DNA of 64,000 nucleotides, taken from NCBI GenBank assembly GCA_947852905.1, contig CANTVF010000003.1:62001-126000 (forward strand), in the 5' to 3' direction. Below, piece after piece: positions 57,872 through 64,000 of this stretch (positions are counted from its first letter, which is position 1; the number at the start of each line of letters is the position of its first letter). This DNA is from an uncultured Tidjanibacter sp. (lineage in GTDB: Bacteria > Bacteroidota > Bacteroidia > Bacteroidales > Rikenellaceae). Made by a program: the position numbers and the translations under genes. Below the pieces are notes generated by a model, which was given only the letters and a program-made list of their open reading frames with translations, had not been told where the DNA came from and did no database searches.

Positions 57872-59623
57872 ATGAGATACATTGTACGAATATTATCCGT
57901 CACTACACTGATCGCCGCAATATTCCTCCTAACGCATTGCGGCAAGGATACTCCGGCATCGGCCACGAAAGACACACTCGACGTTTCGCCCGAATCGCTC
58001 TCCTTCGCATACAACGAAGCCGGAATGCCCAAACTCGTGACGGTAACGACCACAGCACGGGAATATGCCGTCGAAACCGCCTACAAAGGCGCCGAAAAAG
58101 AGTGGCTCGACATATCCGCGAAAGGCGACATTATTTCCGTCACGGCAGCCCGCAACGACTCCGCCGACACACGCACGGCGACACTGTATATAATAGCCGG
58201 AACAGCCGATATAGCGACGGTGGATATAATCCAAAACGGCCATACTGGTGAAACGGACTATTCGATAACGATAGAGCCCTCGCGCCTCGCATTCGATGCC
58301 GCGAAGAGGCTCTCCGCCCAGGCAGCCATAACTACGGCGGGAGACGGACTTACGGTCTCCGTACCCGAAGAGTGCGTATGGCTCAAAGCCGCATTGACAG
58401 GACGCATGCTCGAAATAACGGTAGAAGAAAACCGTACCGACAGACAGCGGGATTGTACGTTAACCGTTTCCAATGCCCAAGGCCACGAGGCGACTCTCGA
58501 AATAGTACAGTCAGGCGCCGAACGACTCGAAGGAATAATCGCCGACCCGACCGAACTCATTTTCGAGGCGACGGACGACCTCACCGGAACGGTCGCCATA
58601 ACCACCGCCGGCAGCAACCTCGAAATATCTGTAGAAAGCGATGCCAAACAGTGGCTGTACGCAGAACTCCGGTTTTCAGGTACGACCGTACAGGCAGTCG
58701 TAACGGCCGCCCCTAACACTGCCGACGAACGCCGAGGCAACATCCTGATAACAAATGCCGAAGGCGACGAAGCCATAATCGCGGTTACACAGAAAGCGTA
58801 TACGGACACGTGTATCGTTCTCTCTCCCGAAAGCCTCGTATTCGATTCGCGTCCGACAGCACCGCAGACAGTTACGGCGACAACCGCCTCTCACTACATA
58901 ACGGCCGCTCCGGAAACAGAGGCTGAATGGCTCTCACTTTCGACGACAGGTTCGACGATCACCGTAACCGCAGCGGACAACCTGTCCACGACACCGCGAC
59001 GCGCCAATGTCATCGTATCGAATCCGAAAGGCGACACGGCCATACTCCCGATATTTCAAGAAGGGTACTCCCCAACAGACCTGTCCGGAACGTGGAAGTG
59101 GACAGCGAACTGCACCGCTTCCCTACCGAGCGACGATTATACACCCATCGCCGGCGAAGCCACCGTATCGCCTTCATCAGACGGCTATACGGTTACGGGG
59201 ATATTCGGCCCCATAATAGCTCCGTTCGCTGCTTACGATCCGACAATATCTTTAATCCGGAAACCCGACGGCACGACAGGCGTTACGGACGGGACAGCAT
59301 TCCGCAGCACAGGCGAAACCTTCTATTCCGGCATAAACGTAGAATTTCCGGAATATTCCTGCACCGCATGGCGGACACCAGACGCTTTCGCCGCAATCGC
59401 CGTAGACCGGATAGAAATAGACGGCCGACCGTATGACAGGATAGTTTTCCCGAACTCCATAACGGCCGGAAACGATATGTTTCCGGGAGCCGACATACCG
59501 GCGGGAACGACAGGCGCCGTACATTACATATACTATACCGTCGTAAAAGCTGGAATATGGGAATCGCCCCAGATAAGGGAAGCCTACAGGGACATAGTAC
59601 TCACACGCCCGGCGGAACAATAA
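57872..59623 (+). CDS. Four-BACON-domain lipoprotein
   Basis: 583 residues from MRYIVRILSVTTLIAAIFLLTHC; the open frame extends 58 codons upstream, but that part covers the promoter and has no signal sequence. Lipidation is at C23. Four BACON-type repeats follow, at about residues 33-120, 126-210, 213-302 and 304-392. They are more degenerate than those at 38-45 kb and rich in Thr and Ala. The C-terminal part (about 395-583; LSGTWKWTANC) resembles the small beta-barrel or lipocalin-like ends of Bacteroidetes surface lipoproteins. It is probably a surface adhesin or binding protein; the ligand is unknown. Confidence 0.85.
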   Translation: MRYIVRILSVTTLIAAIFLLTHCGKDTPASATKDTLDVSPESLSFAYNEAGMPKLVTVTTTAREYAVETAYKGAEKEWLDISAKGDIISVTAARNDSADTRTATLYIIAGTADIATVDIIQNGHTGETDYSITIEPSRLAFDAAKRLSAQAAITTAGDGLTVSVPEECVWLKAALTGRMLEITVEENRTDRQRDCTLTVSNAQGHEATLEIVQSGAERLEGIIADPTELIFEATDDLTGTVAITTAGSNLEISVESDAKQWLYAELRFSGTTVQAVVTAAPNTADERRGNILITNAEGDEAIIAVTQKAYTDTCIVLSPESLVFDSRPTAPQTVTATTASHYITAAPETEAEWLSLSTTGSTITVTAADNLSTTPRRANVIVSNPKGDTAILPIFQEGYSPTDLSGTWKWTANCTASLPSDDYTPIAGEATVSPSSDGYTVTGIFGPIIAPFAAYDPTISLIRKPDGTTGVTDGTAFRSTGETFYSGINVEFPEYSCTAWRTPDAFAAIAVDRIEIDGRPYDRIVFPNSITAGNDMFPGADIPAGTTGAVHYIYYTVVKAGIWESPQIREAYRDIVLTRPAEQ

Positions 59624-60218
59624 CAACCCCATGAGCAACGTCTGCCCGTGAAAAGCATCTGTTCCGAAACTCGACAAATGTCTTCGGCCACTCCATTTCC
59701 ATACAAAATTAGAACACCCTAATAAAGGTAATCGACACGCGTCTTCCAGTTATTCGGCAATCGTACGACCACCAACTCCGGGTATTGAAATATTAGCTTC
59801 GATACGTACTGCCGGCGAAGTTATGGCGTAGCATATGAACTATCAAATGTAATCCATATCCGGTTAGAATCTGCTTGGGAAACCGAATTGTCTATAGCGA
59901 CATTCGAATGTAAGACACATGTCGAGACGACGCGATAACGACTCTCAGCGAATATATCCCCCCCCACGCCACATAAGCCCAGCCTACAGCCAAACACATG
60001 AAATAACAGCTGTCACGTTTCTATTATACCGGAATAAATGTCTATTCTAAACCTCGGTTACCGGTGCGTAAAATCGGCCTACACGAACGGAATACTTACA
60101 AAACACGAACCGAAACAAATATTCACACACCTATTAAGAAGTCAATATACAGAGCAGAGCCTTGTCTACTGCCTCACATACGATGCATCGTACAACGATG
60201 CTTTAATACATACAATAA
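59624..60218. other. Gene-poor spacer with a poly-C tract
   Basis: About 600 bases between the convergent four-BACON and PorV-like genes. A run of eight to nine C near 59959-59967 is the only notable feature; it lies outside any gene. No terminator for the plus-strand gene is visible. Confidence 0.4.
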
Positions 60219-60254
60219 TAGGGATGGCGACGTATTGCTACGTCGCCATCCCTA
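60219..60254 (-). terminator. Terminator of the PorV-like gene
   Basis: Perfect 16-bp stem TAGGGATGGCGACGTA (60219-60234) with TACGTCGCCATCCCTA (60239-60254) and a TTGC loop, 37 bases after the stop on the minus strand. Confidence 0.88.
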
Positions 60255-60290
60255 TATCTATCCGCCGGGATACCCGGCATGTATATCTTA

Positions 60291-61289
60291 TTAGAAGAAG
60301 AGGCTGAGACCTACCGACCAGTTATTCTTCACGGGGCTGTCCTTACCTGCCAACCAGTAAGAAGCGTCAACCCTTACAGGACCGGCTTTAACACCGAGAC
60401 CGAACGTAGCTACGTTAGCACCGCCCAGAGCCTTTTCGTCACCGTAATAATAACCGGCGCGGATAATACCGTATTTGAAGAAGTTATACTCCAAACCGAG
60501 TCCGGCAACGAACGAAGCGTCGCTCGAGGGCATGAAAGTGTAACCGAGATCGAGGGCTGCCATAAGGCGATGATTTTCCGAGAACGGCATGTCGATAGAA
60601 CCGCCCAGACGTGCATAAGCCGGCATCGTGTAAGCCTTGTCGCTGATATTGAGTTTGGTACCCACATTGCTTACGTTGAGACCTACAGCCCAAGTCGAAC
60701 CGAAGAAAGATTCGATCTTGTCATTGTAATACAGACCGAGGTCGAATGCAAACGCGCTGCCGTTCTTCATTTCGCTGACTGCGGAATAGTTTGAAGAAAC
60801 ATATCTCACTGTCAACGCTGCGGTGAAGTTGTCCACTATCCTGCGGGTATAACCCAAGCTGATAGCCATATCCGACGGACGTACAGTACCGAGCGATTCG
60901 AGAACGTCGTCGTTCATACCCCACAATTCGGTTTCAGCGTTCCTGAAGTAGCGGAAGCCGATCACGATACCGTTATTGTCGTTGATATTGTAGTAACCTC
61001 CTACGGCATGCGTAGCCATACCCTTGTTGAGAGCCGACTGCACCGGATTGTAGGAATAACCGAAACCTATCGATTTCTCATTGGACAATGTCGTAGCTGC
61101 ATTGCCGAAAACACCGAAAACATTGTCGTTAACGGCAGTCGAGGCCATACCCATACCTGCGGCACGAGGATCCGCCGGGTTCAGCAGAGAAGCACCGGCT
61201 CCGGTAGGTGCATCTTGTGCGAATACATTTGCGGACGCACCGCAAAACAGTACGAAACAAATTGCTCCGAGTAAGCTTTTTTTACTCAT
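60291..61289 (-). CDS. PorV/PorQ-family outer membrane beta-barrel protein
   Basis: 332 residues. A signal peptide ends at ANVFAQ (residue 24). The mature start GAGASLLNPADPRAAGMGMASTAV is typical of the PorV/PorQ (UPF0164) family, which are FadL-like 14-strand barrels. The protein ends in the aromatic strand VGLSLFF, as outer membrane barrels do. PorV shuttles cargo in the type IX secretion system; PorQ-like members have related roles. No other type IX genes are in the window, so the exact role is inferred. Confidence 0.88.
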   Translation of the reverse strand: MSKKSLLGAICFVLFCGASANVFAQDAPTGAGASLLNPADPRAAGMGMASTAVNDNVFGVFGNAATTLSNEKSIGFGYSYNPVQSALNKGMATHAVGGYYNINDNNGIVIGFRYFRNAETELWGMNDDVLESLGTVRPSDMAISLGYTRRIVDNFTAALTVRYVSSNYSAVSEMKNGSAFAFDLGLYYNDKIESFFGSTWAVGLNVSNVGTKLNISDKAYTMPAYARLGGSIDMPFSENHRLMAALDLGYTFMPSSDASFVAGLGLEYNFFKYGIIRAGYYYGDEKALGGANVATFGLGVKAGPVRVDASYWLAGKDSPVKNNWSVGLSLFF

Positions 61290-61352
61290 AATCTGAGATT
61301 TAGAATTTATAATTATTTAATTTTATATGACATTTCCACTAGTCACAATAGA

Positions 61353-61360
61353 CAAAAATA
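61353..61360 (-). promoter_or_regulatory. -7 box of the PorV-like gene
   Basis: The minus strand reads TATTTTTG, matching TAnnTTTG, 64 bases upstream of the ATG. Confidence 0.5.
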
Positions 61361-61567
61361 GTAATTTTTTCTTAACTGATGCGATCACCTCGAAAAATAT
61401 GAAAATTCGCTCCCGCTGCAAACATATAAACAAGAGACGCATCTTAAATACTCAGCTTCTTCCCGGATCGGGACACCTCAAGCTAAAAGTAAAAACATAT
61501 ACAGGCAATGCCAGAACTTATATACCTGCCGACATTCGCTGAATAACAAACGTCAGAAATACGGCTG

Positions 61568-62749
61568 CTATTGCAGACCGTTGGCATACATCTCCACATC
61601 TGCCGCAGTAATCAGATCGTCACACAGAATCACGAACCTCTCCACGACGTTACGCAATTCACGTATGTTACCCGTCCACGGCATCTTCTGCAATTCCACT
61701 ATAGCTTCGGGCGATATGGTTTTTACAGGCACCTTGTATTCCGCACATATATCCTCCAAAAACCTGTCTACCAACAAAGGTATGTCCTCAAGCCTGTCGG
61801 CGAGCGACGGAACGTTTATTATTATCACACTGAGCCTATGAAACAGGTCTTCACGGAAATTACCCTTGCCTATCTCTTCCGGCACATTCTTATTTGTCGC
61901 AGCAATAACCCTCACATCGACGTCTATGTCGCGGTCACTGCCGACCCTCGTAACTTTTCTCTCCTGCAATACGCGCAACACTTTGGCCTGAGCCGCAAGC
62001 GACATGTCGCCTATCTCGTCCAGAAACAACGTTCCGCCGTCGGCCTGTTCGAATTTTCCCTTGCGCTGTTTTATCGCCGAAGTGAAAGCACCTTTTTCAT
62101 GCCCGAAAAGCTCGCTCTCTATAAGTTCCGAAGGAATAGCGGCACAGTTGACCTCTACGAACGGGCCATCGCAACGGCGGCTCTTCTCGTGCAGCCATCT
62201 TGCAACCATTTCCTTGCCCGTTCCGTTGCTTCCCATTATAAGTACCCTCGCATCGGTAGGCGCGACCTTGTCGATAAGTCTGTTCAAATAGGTAACAGCC
62301 GCCGATTTTCCGACTATCTCCCCCACACGTATATGCGAAGTTTTCGGACGCCTTACCTGCACAGTTTCCTCACGCGGCCCGTGAGATATGACACCAGTAA
62401 CAGGAGGTACCGGACTCGCTGCCGGCGCTTCGGACAACACCTTGCGTATAGTCTCCAACAACCGATTCATATTGATCGGTTTGGGAATAAAATCTACGGC
62501 ACCTTGCTGTATGGCCAGAACTGCGCTTTCGGGACTTCCGTCCAGCGACAGTCTGATCCACGGAGTGGACATACGTAAAGGCGAATCAGGTTGCCCGCAC
62601 AAGACCAGATCGAACTGCTTGCTCGCATAGATAGTCATGCCGGATATCGTATCCTCAGCCACCTCAACACTGTGTCCTTCAAACTCAAGGCGTTCCCGCA
62701 AAGTACTTCGGATACTGCGCGAAGGCTCTATAACCAATATATTAGCCAT
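61568..62749 (-). CDS. Atypical sigma-54 activator: pseudo-receiver plus AAA+ domain, no DNA-binding domain
   Basis: 393 residues. The N-terminal 105 residues have receiver length and shape, but the acidic pocket is lost: VIEPS replaces VDDE (residues 6-10), and the phospho-acceptor aspartate is G52 in LVLCGQPDS. Lysine K90 (FIPKP) remains. The AAA+ domain is complete: Walker A GSNGTGKE (173-180), Walker B LFLDEIGD (241-248), and NFREDLFHRLSVI. The sigma-54 contact loop reads GAFTSA (220-225) in place of GAFTGA. The protein stops after the lid domain (WTGNIRELRNVVERF), so the Fis-type helix-turn-helix is missing. It probably acts without phosphorylation and from solution or through a partner. 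Confidence 0.9.
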   Translation of the reverse strand: MANILVIEPSRSIRSTLRERLEFEGHSVEVAEDTISGMTIYASKQFDLVLCGQPDSPLRMSTPWIRLSLDGSPESAVLAIQQGAVDFIPKPINMNRLLETIRKVLSEAPAASPVPPVTGVISHGPREETVQVRRPKTSHIRVGEIVGKSAAVTYLNRLIDKVAPTDARVLIMGSNGTGKEMVARWLHEKSRRCDGPFVEVNCAAIPSELIESELFGHEKGAFTSAIKQRKGKFEQADGGTLFLDEIGDMSLAAQAKVLRVLQERKVTRVGSDRDIDVDVRVIAATNKNVPEEIGKGNFREDLFHRLSVIIINVPSLADRLEDIPLLVDRFLEDICAEYKVPVKTISPEAIVELQKMPWTGNIRELRNVVERFVILCDDLITAADVEMYANGLQ

Positions 62750-62781
62750 AACAAGTCGGGGGACAAAATATTAAAGCGAAA

Positions 62782-62845
62782 TTGTTTTTTCTGAAAAATC
62801 CAATTAACTTTGTACAAAGTTAACGTAATTAGTTTATCCTGTCAA
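62782..62845. promoter_or_regulatory. Overlapping face-to-face promoters in a 20-bp palindrome
   Basis: Positions 62804-62823 are a perfect 20-bp palindrome with half-site TTAACTTTGT. Each half contains a -7 box TAACTTTG: plus strand 62805-62812, minus strand 62822-62815. Each has a TTG 20 bases behind it (62782-62784 plus; 62845-62843 minus). The plus promoter would serve the DUF4290 gene, the minus one the sigma-54 activator; both cannot be occupied at once. Confidence 0.7.
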
Positions 62846-63001
62846 TAGACACGCTGTTTTTTATTTTCCTGAACGTCGATATTCCGATTCTCATTCGACA
62901 CGTATCCTGACCGGAACAAAATGCTCTGAGAGACAAAAGGATCAACAATCAGCAAGATTAAAAGTCCACATCCAAGCACAAAAAGCATACCATAAAATTT
63001 A

Positions 63002-63658
63002 ATGGAAAAAAATTATAACGTATACCGCAAAAAATTGCAGTTGCCCGAATACGGCCGCCACATACACCAAATGGTAGACAATCTTATGACCATAGAAAAT
63101 CGCGAAGAACGCAACCGCAAGGCACGTGTGGTGATAAACGTAATGGGCAATCTCAACCCCCTTTTGAGGGATACTCCGGAATTCACCCATAAACTATGGG
63201 ACCACATGTTCATCATGTCCGACTTCAAACTCGACGTGGACTCCCCGTATCCCATTCCCACCTCTATGACGCTTACTCCGGTACCGCGCCGCATGGCCTA
63301 TCCGGACAAAAGAGTGAGTCAGAAACACTACGGCAAATATGTCAAGAACGTGATACAGTCGCTCGAGCATTCGTCCGACAGCGAAGCCGTACACGAAGTG
63401 GTCAGCGACGTAGCCAGATACATGCGTACCAAAAGCTACGAATACAATCAGGAACATCCCAACAACGAAGCTATCATAAAAGATATAAAACGCATGTCGG
63501 ACAACCGCCTGTCTGTCGACGAAGATGCACTGAGTCTCATCAAAAGCGAGTACCGTCAGAACCAGCCTGTCCGCATGAAAAAGAACAACGTATACGCCAA
63601 CAACAAAAAGGGCAACAACAAAAACAATAACCAGAGATACGCACACAAAAAACAGTAA
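63002..63658 (+). CDS. DUF4290 family protein
   Basis: 218 residues. The segment LPEYGRHIHQMVDNLMTIENREERNRKARVVI is characteristic of DUF4290, a family conserved across Bacteroidetes and of unknown function. The protein is helical and cytoplasmic, with a basic Asn/Lys-rich tail after residue 190 (KKGNNKNNNQ) that might bind nucleic acid. It has a leader of about 180 bases from the palindromic promoter. Confidence 0.9.
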   Translation: MEKNYNVYRKKLQLPEYGRHIHQMVDNLMTIENREERNRKARVVINVMGNLNPLLRDTPEFTHKLWDHMFIMSDFKLDVDSPYPIPTSMTLTPVPRRMAYPDKRVSQKHYGKYVKNVIQSLEHSSDSEAVHEVVSDVARYMRTKSYEYNQEHPNNEAIIKDIKRMSDNRLSVDEDALSLIKSEYRQNQPVRMKKNNVYANNKKGNNKNNNQRYAHKKQ

Positions 63659-63884
63659 CCGGCCGCAGCACATGAGACAGCACGGCCGACCGGCACGGCA
63701 TCATTCCCCGACTATAAAAGCGTACTCAACGGATTCTATCCAGTTTTTCAACATACTCACTGCCGCATGCAGTAATATCCCGAGGCCGTTTTACGTTTTA
63801 TTTTATAATCCGATTGGACAAACGTGCCGCCCGCACAACATTATTTATTATACATAATACAATCGGGCACACGGTTTCAGGGTT

Positions 63885-63892
63885 ATATTTGC
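63885..63892 (+). promoter_or_regulatory. -7 box of the last lipoprotein gene
   Basis: TATATTTG matches TAnnTTTG and ends 19 bases before the ATG at 63912. Confidence 0.5.
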
Positions 63893-63911
63893 ACCACAAA
63901 ACAACTATAAG

Positions 63912-64000
63912 ATGAGAAACACGATGCTGCTTCCGGCAATCACTGCAATAGCGATTCTGGGAGCGTCATGCGACCGTAACGGCGCTAAAGTATCCGGCCG
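63912..64000 (+). CDS. Lipoprotein, N-terminal fragment (runs off the window)
   Basis: The first 29 codons read a lipoprotein signal (MRNTMLLPAITAIAILGASC, lipidated Cys at position 20) then DRNGAKVSG. This would suit a DUF4369/thioredoxin-like Bacteroidetes lipoprotein, but too little is visible to decide. Confidence 0.7.
   Translation, partial: MRNTMLLPAITAIAILGASCDRNGAKVSG

Overview
The window looks like a chromosomal segment from a member of the Bacteroidales, most likely the Rikenellaceae (an Alistipes-like bacterium). The evidence is: promoters of the Bacteroidetes type (TTTG or TTG, 19-20 bases, TAnnTTTG) in front of many genes, an absence of obvious Shine-Dalgarno sequences, several BACON-domain lipoproteins, a PorV-type outer membrane protein, a DUF4290 gene, an ExbB with a cleavable signal peptide, and a complex I operon that has a fused nuoCD and lacks nuoEFG. 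No insertion sequence, prophage, CRISPR array or rRNA gene is visible.

Region 1 (1-12.4 kb, minus strand) is the str-S10-spc ribosomal supercluster, read rpsL, rpsG, fusA, rpsJ, rplC, rplD, rplW, rplB, rpsS, rplV, rpsC, rplP, rpmC, rpsQ, rplN, rplX, rplE, rpsN, rpsH, rplF, rplR and the first codons of rpsE. There is no tuf between fusA and rpsJ. Three spacers are unusually long for such an operon (rpsJ-rplC, rpsN-rpsH, rpsH-rplF). The rpsN-rpsH spacer carries a promoter-like element and a long hairpin. leuS diverges at 12.8 kb.

Region 2 (15.5-26.6 kb) mixes housekeeping genes and tRNA genes: tRNA-Thr, -His, -Ser and -Cys, a small membrane protein with an SDR-type threonine dehydrogenase, an exbB/orf/exbD/exbD energy-transduction operon, and ansA, tatD and dprA. 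Several stretches here are gene-poor and AT-rich.

Region 3 (27-38 kb) is accessory metabolism and stress: a secreted DUF4932 protein with an HExxH motif, an MscS channel, a TetR repressor in one operon with a 1437-residue double-activase iron-sulfur protein, a short malic enzyme, a DJ-1 family protein and a second TetR regulator.

Region 4 (38.7-45.4 kb) is a tandem duplication of a two-gene lipoprotein module. Each copy has one lipoprotein with a BACON domain plus seven propeller-like repeats, followed by one with three BACON domains and a unique C-terminal domain. A four-BACON lipoprotein lies further on at 57.9 kb.

Region 5 (45.8-56.3 kb, plus strand) is the complete membrane and quinone module of complex I (nuoA, B, CD, H, I, J, K, L, M, N) without the NADH-oxidising subunits. 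The electron donor is therefore probably ferredoxin or flavodoxin.

Region 6 (56.3-64 kb) has an EamA transporter, the four-BACON lipoprotein, a PorV-like barrel, an atypical sigma-54 activator (pseudo-receiver, no DNA-binding domain) sharing an overlapping face-to-face promoter region with a DUF4290 gene, and the start of a further lipoprotein. The least explained items are the duplicated lipoprotein module, the sigma-54 activator with its palindromic promoter region, and a structured intergenic element found twice (30.2 and 56.3 kb).
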